Origin: Salaquimonas sp.
GTDB lineage: Bacteria; Pseudomonadota; Alphaproteobacteria; Rhizobiales; Rhizobiaceae
DNA: 64,000 nucleotides
NCBI GenBank assembly: GCA_028289365.1
Contig: JANQQM010000060.1
Span: 54,601 to 118,600, forward strand
Direction of reading: 5' to 3'
A program made the translations under genes and the position numbers. A model generated the notes under the pieces. That model had not been told where the DNA came from, searched no databases, and saw nothing but the letters and a program-made list of their open reading frames with translations. Shown piece after piece: positions 26,605-34,672 of this stretch (positions are counted from its first letter, which is position 1; each line of letters opens with the position of its first letter).

Positions 26605-27488
26605 CACCGCCCCCTTAGCTTGGGATTGATGGCGTCCTGTATGCCGTCTCCGATCAAGCTTAGACTTAATACCGTCAGAAAAACCATAAGGCCCGGGAAG
26701 GTGACGCCCCACCAATTGACCAGAAAATACTGACGATTGAGCCCAACATAGTAGCCCCAGCTCAAACTGTCCGGATCGCCAAGGCCAAGGAAAGCAAGAC
26801 CCGCTTCAAACAGTATCGCAGCACCCATGGTCAGCGTTGCCTGCACAATCAAGACCGGTAGTGTGTTTGGCAGGATCGTCAGCAAGATGATACGCGCATT
26901 CGAAGCCCCAATTGAACGGGCGGCTTTAACATATTCAAGGTTCTTCTGCTTCAAAAATTCAGATCGAGTCTGTCGAGCGATCGGCGGCCAGGATATCACT
27001 CCGATGGCCAAAACAATCGTGGTAGTAGACGCCCCGAATAGAGCCACCACCACAAGGGCAAATAATAGTCCAGGGAGAACTTGGAAGAACTCGGTGACTT
27101 TCATCAAAGTGCGGTCGATAATGCCGCCGTAGTACCCTGCGAGCGCACCGATCAATGCCCCCACAGTAACGATTAACAGAGCGGCAAAACCAGCCACTTC
27201 CAGCGTAGTGGACCCACCATGCATAACGATCAGCGCAACGTCACGTCCGAGATAATCGGTTCCGAGAAGTGGCCCTCCATCCGTGAATGGTGCGGTATGG
27301 CGCTTTCCAGCATAGGCAAATTTGTCTGCCGAAAAGAATAGCGGCAGAATGTAGCTGACAAACAAAATTACGATCATCAGACCGGCTCCAAAAACGGCTG
27401 CCTTGTTCGCCATGAACATGCGCAGTCCCTGATTTCGGTCTGCCGGCGGAATGTGCGCGACTTGTGTTGCGGAACCTTGGTGAGCCAA
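26604..27488 (-). CDS. peptide-type ABC transporter permease (DppC/OppC-like)
   Basis: Inner-membrane permease. The track start (TTG 27524) lies inside the previous gene with no ribosome site. A TTG at 27488, two bases after the DppB-like stop and preceded by GAGGGGG at good spacing, is better and gives 294 residues. Family features are the LLGTDYLGRDV motif after the first membrane helix, five further hydrophobic segments, and the EAA loop VKAARSIGASNARIILLTILPNTLP. Confidence 0.9.
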   Translation of the reverse strand: MAHQGSATQVAHIPPADRNQGLRMFMANKAAVFGAGLMIVILFVSYILPLFFSADKFAYAGKRHTAPFTDGGPLLGTDYLGRDVALIVMHGGSTTLEVAGFAALLIVTVGALIGALAGYYGGIIDRTLMKVTEFFQVLPGLLFALVVVALFGASTTTIVLAIGVISWPPIARQTRSEFLKQKNLEYVKAARSIGASNARIILLTILPNTLPVLIVQATLTMGAAILFEAGLAFLGLGDPDSLSWGYYVGLNRQYFLVNWWGVTFPGLMVFLTVLSLSLIGDGIQDAINPKLRGR

Positions 27489-27489
27489 A

Positions 27490-28470
27490 TCAAGCCCCCT
27501 CAATTCGAATTCGTGGATCGACAAGGCGGTAGACTATGTCAGTGAACAGGTTCGCTAGAATTACTGTCGCAGATACCATGGTCAGAATGGCAAGAAGAAC
27601 GTTCGTATCTCTTGTGAGCACAGCCTCGAATGCCAACCGTCCCAGCCCTGGCCAGTTAAAGACGGTTTCCACCAATATCGCGCCGGAAAGAAGTACCCCG
27701 AACTCCATTCCAAGAATTGTGATGATGGGGATCACCGCGTTTCTCAAGGCATGCTTGATCATGACCGGGCCCTCGCTCAGTCCCTTCGCCCTCGCTGTAC
27801 GGATATAATCGGATTGCAAAACTTCTAGCATCGACGCTCGAGACAGACGGGCATAGGAAGCCAGAAAAATCACGCCGAGTGATATGGTCGGCAAAATCAG
27901 ATGCCGCACTGTATCAAGTGCTCTCTCAACAAAGGGCGCATCGTTGGCAAGCCGCAGATCGTTCATTCCAGCAATAGGCAACCACTCAAGCCAAACTCCG
28001 AAAACAAGCAATAACAAGATACCCGTCCAGAAAACTGGCATGGCAAAACCGATTAGAGCGAAAACGGTCAGGCCAGCACTGAAGAAGCTGGTTGGATGGC
28101 GAGCTGCTATAGACCCAATGGTAACGCCAATCAAAACAGCGAAGGTCAGCGCTGAGAGCGCGAGCAACAACGTAGGAAATATGCGCGGCGCGATCATCTC
28201 TAAGACAGGCTTGTTGCCAATAGGTGACCAACCAAAATCACCTGTCAGTACGTTTCCGACATAAGTGAAGAGCTGAACATGAAAAGGTTGATCGAGCCCA
28301 ATCTGCTCTCGAATAAGTTCGTTTTGCTCTTCTCGCGCATCCCCAAGGCCGCCGCTTGACAGCGCATCAACCACGTCACCAGGCGCAAGATGAACAAGCA
28401 CAAAATTGAATACGATAACTGCCAAGATCAGCAAAAACGATTCAAGTATCTTGACCGCGACCGCTTTCAT
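27490..28470 (-). CDS. peptide-type ABC transporter permease (DppB/OppB-like)
   Basis: A 326-residue inner-membrane permease starting MKAVAVKILESFLLILAVIVFNFVLVHLAPGD, with the DppB hallmark (LVHLAPGDVVD), a long periplasmic loop (IGLDQPFHVQLFTYVGNVLTGDFGWS) and the EAA motif RTARAKGLSEGPVMIKHALRNAVIPIITILG. It follows the binding-protein gene after a 66-bp gap that holds a strong hairpin. Confidence 0.92.
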   Translation of the reverse strand: MKAVAVKILESFLLILAVIVFNFVLVHLAPGDVVDALSSGGLGDAREEQNELIREQIGLDQPFHVQLFTYVGNVLTGDFGWSPIGNKPVLEMIAPRIFPTLLLALSALTFAVLIGVTIGSIAARHPTSFFSAGLTVFALIGFAMPVFWTGILLLLVFGVWLEWLPIAGMNDLRLANDAPFVERALDTVRHLILPTISLGVIFLASYARLSRASMLEVLQSDYIRTARAKGLSEGPVMIKHALRNAVIPIITILGMEFGVLLSGAILVETVFNWPGLGRLAFEAVLTRDTNVLLAILTMVSATVILANLFTDIVYRLVDPRIRIEGA

Positions 28471-28487
28471 TTAGGTTTCCCCTATCA

Positions 28488-28515
28488 AGGAATGGCCGCC
28501 CAAGCGGCCATTCCT
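28488..28515 (-). promoter_or_regulatory. intercistronic hairpin after the peptide-type binding-protein gene
   Basis: Perfect 12-bp stem AGGAATGGCCGC/GCGGCCATTCCT with a 4-nt loop, between the binding-protein stop and the DppB start. No T-run follows on the minus strand, so mRNA stabilisation of the upstream cistron is more likely than termination. Confidence 0.65.
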
Positions 28516-28536
28516 GTTTCACATTTTAAGATTCAA

Positions 28537-30147
28537 TTATTTATCGATCCACACTTCAGCCCAACTGTCCATCCAGCCCCATACGCCATCGGGCGGATTC
28601 TCAATGGAATTCTGCATGCGCGTGAACCAAACTTCGTTGGTCAGATAGATCACCGGGACATCGGCATTGATCATTTCCTGAGCTTCGAAGTAGAGCCGCT
28701 TGCGCTCATCAACATCCAACGCAAATCCAGCCTCGGCAAGTTTGGCATCAACAGCTTCATTGCAGTACCCGCTCATGTTCGAAAATGCGACGCCGACCTT
28801 GATATTGTCACAATTGTAGCTGCGGTTCACGCCGATCACGGGATCACCCCAGTTCCAAAGGCCAACCAGAGAAATCTGGTAGGGCGAGTTTTCAGCGGTG
28901 ATTTCCTTAAGCTGCGTTACTTCATCGGGCTTCACGTCGATCTGCAGGTCAACACCGATTTCAGCCCATTGACGCTTTAGCACTTCAGCACCAGTTTGAA
29001 GTGGTCCTGGGTGTGTGGAAATCGTCAGTTCCAGACCATCTGGATAACCAGCTTCTGCAAGCAGCGCCTTTGCTTTCTCTACATCACGATCATAGCAGTT
29101 TGCATCTGCGTTGTAGAACGGGCTTTGGCTCTGAATGCCGGTGCATTGACGCCGATGCTGTCCCGCATAAACGACGTCGTTGTACTCTTCCCAGTTGTAG
29201 CCATACCAAAGGGCCTGACGAACACGAACATCTGAAAGAACCTCGTCGCGAACATTGAGCTGGATCCAAGGAATAGCACCGATAGCCTCAAAACCTTTGT
29301 CGATCACTTTGATGTTCGGGTTCTGACGCGCCCGATCAATATCGTCGCCGGCCCAGATACTGACCATGTCAAACTCGCCGGATTCAATTCCAAGCGAGTT
29401 GGTCGATGGATCCGGAACAACATTGAAGATCACTTCATCAAGGTAGGGAAGTCCTTCAACAAAGAAGTCTTCATTTTTGACAAAGTGGATTTTGGCGTTG
29501 CCGTTCCATTCTTTCAGTTTGAACGGGCCGGAACCCACCACGTCTTGCGTCAGACGGGGATGGGTCGCCATGTCCTGTCCGTCATTGTATATGTGCTCTG
29601 GAATGATGGGTAAAAGACCTGGGGTCAATGCCATCATCAATGCAGGATGAGGCTGTTTCAGATTGATTGTGCAGTCCTTGCTGTCGCCACCGTCGACACC
29701 TGTGACCGGGGCGAACATCGGCTTGAATGGATGGTTTTCCTGGCTGGTCTTGATACTGAACGCAACGTCCGTACAGGTAATGTCCTCGCCATCATGGAAG
29801 CGAGCCTCCGGATGAAGGGTAAAGTCGAACTTCTTCCCGTCATCGGCAAAAGACCATTCTGTCGCGAGATAGGGAACTGGCTCATAGTCATCTGACAACC
29901 GGATCAATCCGGCATTGAGTTGAGCGCCCGGAATATTTCGCAGACCAGATGCAACGACACCGATTGGGTGAGTCATCGGAATATGCAGACCAACTACAAA
30001 TGACCCACCAGCTTTGTCACCGGGCTTGTTTTCCGGATGTAGTAGATAATTGTCTTGCGCAACGGCAGATGCTGTTCCTAGTGATAGCGACAATGCAGTC
30101 GCTGCTACATAATGCAGCCACGGTTTCCTTTGGTTTTTGGCAGCCAT
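28537..30147 (-). CDS. periplasmic binding protein, family 5 (DppA/OppA-like)
   Basis: The start is ATG 30147 after GGGAGGTG, giving the signal peptide MAAKNQRKPWLHYVAATALSLSLGTASAVAQ; the track start adds 23 residues. About 536 residues with family-5 features: LIRLSDDYEPVPYLATEWSFADDGKKFDFTLHPEARFHDGEDITCTDVAFS and LWYGYNWEEYNDVVYAG. Family-5 receptors bind peptides, opines, nickel or oligosaccharides. With FrlB/FrlD-like enzymes in the same operon, a glycated amino acid or peptide is the leading guess. Cysteines in CTGIQ, NCYD and elsewhere suggest periplasmic disulfides. Confidence 0.9.
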   Translation of the reverse strand: MAAKNQRKPWLHYVAATALSLSLGTASAVAQDNYLLHPENKPGDKAGGSFVVGLHIPMTHPIGVVASGLRNIPGAQLNAGLIRLSDDYEPVPYLATEWSFADDGKKFDFTLHPEARFHDGEDITCTDVAFSIKTSQENHPFKPMFAPVTGVDGGDSKDCTINLKQPHPALMMALTPGLLPIIPEHIYNDGQDMATHPRLTQDVVGSGPFKLKEWNGNAKIHFVKNEDFFVEGLPYLDEVIFNVVPDPSTNSLGIESGEFDMVSIWAGDDIDRARQNPNIKVIDKGFEAIGAIPWIQLNVRDEVLSDVRVRQALWYGYNWEEYNDVVYAGQHRRQCTGIQSQSPFYNADANCYDRDVEKAKALLAEAGYPDGLELTISTHPGPLQTGAEVLKRQWAEIGVDLQIDVKPDEVTQLKEITAENSPYQISLVGLWNWGDPVIGVNRSYNCDNIKVGVAFSNMSGYCNEAVDAKLAEAGFALDVDERKRLYFEAQEMINADVPVIYLTNEVWFTRMQNSIENPPDGVWGWMDSWAEVWIDK

Positions 30148-30232
30148 TTTGGCACCTCCCTTTTTTGAGTTTAAACTCGTTACGTTCTGCCTATAGAACC
30201 TGTGTCGCGCATCCATACGATGCGCTGATCAG

Positions 30233-31084
30233 TTAAGTTGCTGTTTCCTTCTTTAGTCGGTTAGAAGCAGGAATTGCCGTGGCCTTCCGCCCTCGCCCGA
30301 ACGCTGCTTCGACCTGACAAATTTCGGACGCAAATGCTGCCGCTGTTTGCATCGCGGCTGGTATCGGCGTTCCTTTGAGATGTTCGATGACAAAAGCGGC
30401 AGTGAAGGCGTCCCCAGCCCCCAATGTGTCGACAACATCTGTCTTTACGATGCTCTGTTTGAAAAATTCGCCTTGTGAAAGGCAGATGGCCCCTTCCGAA
30501 CCACGCGTAACGAGGACAATACCAGGACCAAATGAAGCGACCTGCGTTGCCAGTTTTTCTGCTTTTTCCGAGCCTCCATCCGCACTGGACAGAACCGCAA
30601 TCCCGATATGCGGTGCTATCCTGCCCAGGGAGGAGACTGTATATTTGTCTGAGAAGTCGTAGGAAAGTTGGCGACTTGCACCGGCAATTGTGCCAATTTT
30701 GTCGTCCAGCATGCTGTTTACACCAACATAGACCAGGTCGAACAGACCCATGTAAGTTTCATCATCTTTCTCAAGTTGATATTCTTCGACGGTGTAGAGA
30801 TGGCTGCCATCAAACCAGCGATCACCATCTGAATGGCGTACCCGTGACCAAGACGTTTCGCTAGCCGTTCGGCGCAGCCTTGGACAATTCACGCCTTCTG
30901 CATGAAGCGCATCTTCGATCTGTAGGCCGAATGCATCGTCGCCGATGCACCCCATATAGTGGGATTGAGCCCCAAGTTTCTTGGCATAAACAGCAAAGTT
31001 CAGGGAGTTGCCGCCGGGATACTGCATCCCTCGATCGACATAAATGTCTATTGTATTATCGCCAAGGCCGAGGACGTTCGACAT
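30233..31084 (-). CDS. PfkB family carbohydrate kinase, FrlD (fructoselysine 6-kinase)-like
   Basis: Starts at ATG 31084 (MSNVLGLGDNTIDIYVD), 2 bp after the stop of the SIS gene. 283 residues with the N-terminal YPGGNSLNFAVYAKKLGAQSHYMGCIGDD and the C-terminal catalytic DTLGAGDAFTAAFV of PfkB kinases. The order SIS protein then PfkB kinase is that of frlB-frlD, where the kinase phosphorylates the Amadori compound on C6 and the SIS protein cleaves it to glucose 6-phosphate and the free amine. Assignment to that reaction rests on the pairing and the sequence style, not on a search. Confidence 0.85.
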   Translation of the reverse strand: MSNVLGLGDNTIDIYVDRGMQYPGGNSLNFAVYAKKLGAQSHYMGCIGDDAFGLQIEDALHAEGVNCPRLRRTASETSWSRVRHSDGDRWFDGSHLYTVEEYQLEKDDETYMGLFDLVYVGVNSMLDDKIGTIAGASRQLSYDFSDKYTVSSLGRIAPHIGIAVLSSADGGSEKAEKLATQVASFGPGIVLVTRGSEGAICLSQGEFFKQSIVKTDVVDTLGAGDAFTAAFVIEHLKGTPIPAAMQTAAAFASEICQVEAAFGRGRKATAIPASNRLKKETAT

Positions 31085-31086
31085 TC

Positions 31087-32115
31087 TCAGTACTCTACTT
31101 TCCACATATAGCGACGGGTCTCCAGTGGGTGATTATGTAACTCCGCGAGGTTTTCTCCGATCACATCGAGAGCAACACCAATGATGTAGGGTGCAACGAT
31201 TGGCCGGATTTCCGGTTCGATCCCCGGCATCTCGAAATCTTTGGAATCGTAGACCACGAGGCGCTTGCCATAGGTCTCACAGAACCTGACGGTTCTTTCC
31301 ATCAGAGGTCGACTTGGATCTTCGCCGAGTAGCAACAAGATGGGCACATTCTCATCAACAACCTCAAACGGTCCGTGGAAGAACTCAGCCGATTCAAGCG
31401 GCGTTGAGTTCAACCACTGCATCTCCATGAGCGTGCAAACCCCGAATACATAGGCCGTGCAAAACATTGGACCAGATGCGATGTGGTATATGACCTTGTC
31501 ATGCTCAAGATCCCTCGCCTCTTGAGCTGCGCGAGCAGCATTGCCAGCTTTCGTCAACGCTGCCGCTTTGGGAAGCGCCTTGAGTGAAGACAGCAACTTT
31601 GATTCAAGCGGCCAATTGTCCTTTGCCGCAAGCAATCCACCCATAAAGCCAATCATGGCGATCGCCATGGAGGTATGAGGCAAACCAACAATGTCCCGCT
31701 CAACTTCAGAGGTTAGGATTGCGTGTTGAACATTCTGCGCCAGCGGTTTGTCTTCCGTAGTTGTAAAGCCAACAGTGATGGCTGGAAAATCTGCCAGAAA
31801 CTTTGCAGCTTCGACTGTTTCTTTCGTTGTCCCTGACTTGGATCCCATTATGACGAGCGTCCGTTCGTCCAACCTCGGTGGCACCTGCGTCATGAATTCG
31901 GCCGGGAAATAACGACGTACTTCTAGTGACCCGCTGTAGTGTTCTATCCAATATTGAAGCGCCAGCATGGATCGGTTGGGCGCGCCGCATGCAACGAAAA
32001 ATACGCGGTCAACCTTGCTGGCTAACCGTTTACCCAGTGCTGCTGCTTCATCTACGACGTTTGCAGCACCCTGCAGCGCGGCTTCAGTTTCATTCTGGTC
32101 TACTACCGCGTCCAT
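31087..32115 (-). CDS. SIS-domain protein, FrlB (fructoselysine-6-P deglycase)-like
   Basis: A 342-residue protein with two SIS (sugar isomerase) repeats. The first has VFFVACGAPNRSMLALQYWIEHYSG and VIMGSKSGTTKETVEAAKFL, the phosphosugar-binding Ser/Thr loop; the second includes EFFHGPFEVVDENVPILLLLGEDPSRPLMERTVRF. E. coli FrlB has almost the same length. It is the first gene of the leftward operon, divergent from the SDR/GntR pair over a perfect inverted repeat. Glucosamine-6-phosphate deaminase-like or other sugar-amine deglycases are alternatives. Confidence 0.85.
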   Translation of the reverse strand: MDAVVDQNETEAALQGAANVVDEAAALGKRLASKVDRVFFVACGAPNRSMLALQYWIEHYSGSLEVRRYFPAEFMTQVPPRLDERTLVIMGSKSGTTKETVEAAKFLADFPAITVGFTTTEDKPLAQNVQHAILTSEVERDIVGLPHTSMAIAMIGFMGGLLAAKDNWPLESKLLSSLKALPKAAALTKAGNAARAAQEARDLEHDKVIYHIASGPMFCTAYVFGVCTLMEMQWLNSTPLESAEFFHGPFEVVDENVPILLLLGEDPSRPLMERTVRFCETYGKRLVVYDSKDFEMPGIEPEIRPIVAPYIIGVALDVIGENLAELHNHPLETRRYMWKVEY

Positions 32116-32138
32116 TCACTGTCCCTCGACTAAAATAA

Positions 32139-32165
32139 TATGTACCAATAATAATCTGGTACATA
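32139..32165. promoter_or_regulatory. candidate GntR operator in the divergent frl-like promoter
   Basis: Perfect 9-bp inverted repeat TATGTACCA-N9-TGGTACATA, centred between the SIS gene start (32115) and the SDR start (32215). A second overlapping dyad TGGT-N6-ACCA follows (32157-32170). Its position suits control of both operons by the GntR/UTRA regulator encoded at 32916. Confidence 0.6.
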
Positions 32166-32214
32166 AACCAAAGTCAATATGTTACAGTGAAAAAGAATCG
32201 GAGCTAGAGAGTGG

Positions 32215-32919
32215 ATGAAGAAAGTCGTTTTGATCACAGGTGCTGATGGGGGCATCGGCAGCGCTATTACCAAGGAATTGGTGGAACATGGGTACAGATT
32301 GAGCCTGGGTGCGTTGAATCCGGATCAGCTTGAGGAGCAGTTCGGCCCTCAAACTGATGATATACGCTTTCATAAGTTGGACGCATTTGATCCCGCCACG
32401 GCCGAGGCGTGGGTATCTGCTGCTGCCAAGAGGTTTGGTCGGATTGATGGGCTAGTAAATGCCATTGGATTGGCTACCCGTGTTACATTGATGGATGACA
32501 ATGATGAAGAGCTAGACAAGCTTTGGGAGGTCAACGTCAAAACTCCCGCTCGTCTCACCCGCTTATGCATGCCCTATTTGGAAGTTTGTGGCGAAGGCCG
32601 GATTGTTAATCTCGTATCACTTGGTGGCAAACGCATTGCCAATGTGCCTATGGGATATGGCGTAACCAAATTCGCGGCTATGGGCCTGACACACTCAACA
32701 AGAACCCATGGTTGGGATAAAGGTGTCAGAGCGACTGCAATCTGTCCTGGATGGGTCAGCTCTCCGATGAGCGTGAACTCCAAAACGCGCAATATAGAGC
32801 CGGAGGAGATGACGCAACCTGAAACCATTGCCCAACTGGTCCGTACCGCTCTGGAGCTTCCAAACAATGCGGCCATGGCAGAGATGGTCGTAAATTGTGA
32901 ATTCGAGGACCTATTTTGA
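32215..32919 (+). CDS. short-chain dehydrogenase/reductase (SDR)
   Basis: A 234-residue SDR with TGADGGIGSAI at the cofactor site, NAIG after strand four, and catalytic YGVTK. It begins the rightward unit of the Amadori-type locus, and its stop overlaps the TTG start of the GntR gene by 4 nt, so regulator and enzyme are co-translated. It probably uses NAD(P) to act on a sugar-derived carbonyl or alcohol. Confidence 0.85.
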   Translation: MKKVVLITGADGGIGSAITKELVEHGYRLSLGALNPDQLEEQFGPQTDDIRFHKLDAFDPATAEAWVSAAAKRFGRIDGLVNAIGLATRVTLMDDNDEELDKLWEVNVKTPARLTRLCMPYLEVCGEGRIVNLVSLGGKRIANVPMGYGVTKFAAMGLTHSTRTHGWDKGVRATAICPGWVSSPMSVNSKTRNIEPEEMTQPETIAQLVRTALELPNNAAMAEMVVNCEFEDLF

Positions 32920-33740
32920 ACGATTTATGTATATCAGAGCGGCAAAAAGTTGCCAGCCTTGGCGTAGGAGACTACCAAGTAGTTGACTTCAGGGAGGTAA
33001 ATCAACTCTTGCGCAATGACGAAAACACAACAAGCTTTGTTTATGAACAAACACAACAAAGTATTCTCGATCTAATCGAGAGAAAAAATTATGTCGCTGG
33101 AGACAGAATTCCATCCGAACGCGATCTTGCTGAACGCTGCGGGGTGCATCGTGCAACAGTCCGACGCGCCATTGAAAACCTCATTGAACTTGGAATCCTG
33201 GAAAAAAAGGGAACTAGCGGAACATTCATTCCGGCTCCGGTGGTACGGCGGCCAGTTTCACGAACCGCACTGTCTCACTCAATTTCAGAGATTGTAAGAC
33301 AATGCGGCGGTGAACCTGGTGGTAAGCTTCTCTTCTTTGAAGAGAACCTTGCGGGTCAACGGATTTCGGACCGGCTTGGCGTAGAAGTGGGCGAACCAAT
33401 GTTCGTCATCAAAAGGTTACGGACCGTGACCGACCTTCCTTTTTGCCTGGAAACAACATGGATACCATGTCAACTCGTCGAGGGACTGGTCGCAGATGAT
33501 GTTCTTGGAAACACCTCATTTTATTCACTCTTGAAGGATCGCTACGGGATAGAAATAGGAACATCGGAAGCGACGATCCACTCTGCGACAATCGGCTCAC
33601 GCGACGCCAGCCACTTGAATTTGCGGTCCGGTGAAGCGGCTCTTGTGGTTAACTCGGTAACTTCCGACAGATCCGGAAGGCCAATCGAGTACCTAACATC
33701 TCTCAATCATCCTAAGCGAGTGATGTTTACCATCGAGTGA
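32916..33740 (+). CDS. GntR family regulator with UTRA domain
   Basis: A 274-residue regulator starting at TTG 32916, overlapping the SDR stop. A winged helix occupies about residues 43-105 (RIPSERDLAERCGVHRATVRRAIENLIELGILEKKGTSGTFI), and the UTRA sensor domain fills the rest (PMFVIKRLRTVTDLPFCLETTWIP). The leader before the helix is longer than usual (about 40 residues), so a later start is possible. HutC/FrlR-type GntR proteins with UTRA domains sense small sugars or acids and typically repress adjacent catabolic operons. Confidence 0.88.
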   Translation: MNDLCISERQKVASLGVGDYQVVDFREVNQLLRNDENTTSFVYEQTQQSILDLIERKNYVAGDRIPSERDLAERCGVHRATVRRAIENLIELGILEKKGTSGTFIPAPVVRRPVSRTALSHSISEIVRQCGGEPGGKLLFFEENLAGQRISDRLGVEVGEPMFVIKRLRTVTDLPFCLETTWIPCQLVEGLVADDVLGNTSFYSLLKDRYGIEIGTSEATIHSATIGSRDASHLNLRSGEAALVVNSVTSDRSGRPIEYLTSLNHPKRVMFTIE

Positions 33741-33919
33741 TGTGAATTCCCAACTGATTATGGCGAGGAAACTCTTTCCTTTACTAGCTTGATACGACTG
33801 AAGAGTTCTATATGGTTTGATTTTGTTGAATGAAAAACTGGGCACTGCAACTTTATCTATTCGACACATTGTCCGAGTATTGGCCAAATTCTTGAGGCTA
33901 ACCTAGGCGGAACTTCTAA

Positions 33920-34315
33920 ATGTTGAAGTGGTTTGTTCGTGCGATGTTAATCGCTGTAATTGGGTTCGCCGGGTACGCTTTCTATGATTATTATCGTGGA
34001 GGATTCTTCAGCGCGCCGGATCTTCAAGAGGGCGATTTTCTGTTGTCCTACACCTCAGGCTTCAAAGCCGTGATGCGTGGCATTCAAGACGAGCGAGAAA
34101 CCCGTCGATATCTTGGTATCGAGGCAAATGACGTGCCCAGTTGGTACAAAGATGCATGGTCGATCTGCCGCGCTCCATCAGCAATGGAATTAGACGAGTT
34201 TGAACAGTCTGGTGCATTTGGTCCTGGCAGCAGATTCGATGCCGTTTGTGAAATAGATGCCGATGGTGACGTATTCATTAGGGGTCGGATCGTGACAGTA
34301 CCTAAACTCGACTAA
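33920..34315 (+). CDS. small membrane-anchored hypothetical protein
   Basis: A 131-residue ORF starting at ATG 33920 after GGCGGAA. Residues 5-24 form one membrane segment or uncleaved signal (WFVRAMLIAVIGFAGYAFYDYY), and the remainder is a hydrophilic, probably periplasmic domain with two cysteines (CRAPS, CEID) that could form a disulfide. No family recognised. It stands alone between the Amadori locus and the AT-rich defence-like block. Confidence 0.6.
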   Translation: MLKWFVRAMLIAVIGFAGYAFYDYYRGGFFSAPDLQEGDFLLSYTSGFKAVMRGIQDERETRRYLGIEANDVPSWYKDAWSICRAPSAMELDEFEQSGAFGPGSRFDAVCEIDADGDVFIRGRIVTVPKLD

Positions 34316-34672
34316 TCCAGAATGTCTTGACTGGTTTGTTCTCGGAGCAGAACTCCGCGCACTGCACTAAGTGCTATACTCCTAGTGTGGATTTCGGCCG
34401 TATCTTTGTTCGCATTCGAGTTTGTAGAATAGAATAGAACCATTCGCTTATTGTCTTTGGAAAGCACAACGTTTCTGGTTGGAACAGATCCTCGAGTGGG
34501 ATTTTCTTCCCAATGAATCATGATTAGACCGGGTAATTGCATTGCAATATACTGTGTGCAGGGGTTTGCTCAAGCTTGCCAAAAAATGACGAACCTGTAT
34601 GAAATTGCAAAAGGTCACAGGTGAGTCAGGGGAGTTATCAAATCTCACTGCAGCAGATTTGAAAATCAGTTT
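34316..34672. other. 357-bp AT-rich stretch upstream of the methyltransferase
   Basis: Two minus-strand ORFs of 76 and 77 codons show no recognisable domain. The base composition turns visibly AT-richer here and stays so to about 41.4 kb, so the left edge of the imported block probably lies in this stretch. Confidence 0.4.

Noticed and set aside
30167-30178. 12-bp palindrome GAGTTTAAACTC upstream of the family-5 binding-protein gene
   Set aside because: Short, single copy in the window, and inside an operon; not enough to call an operator or terminator.
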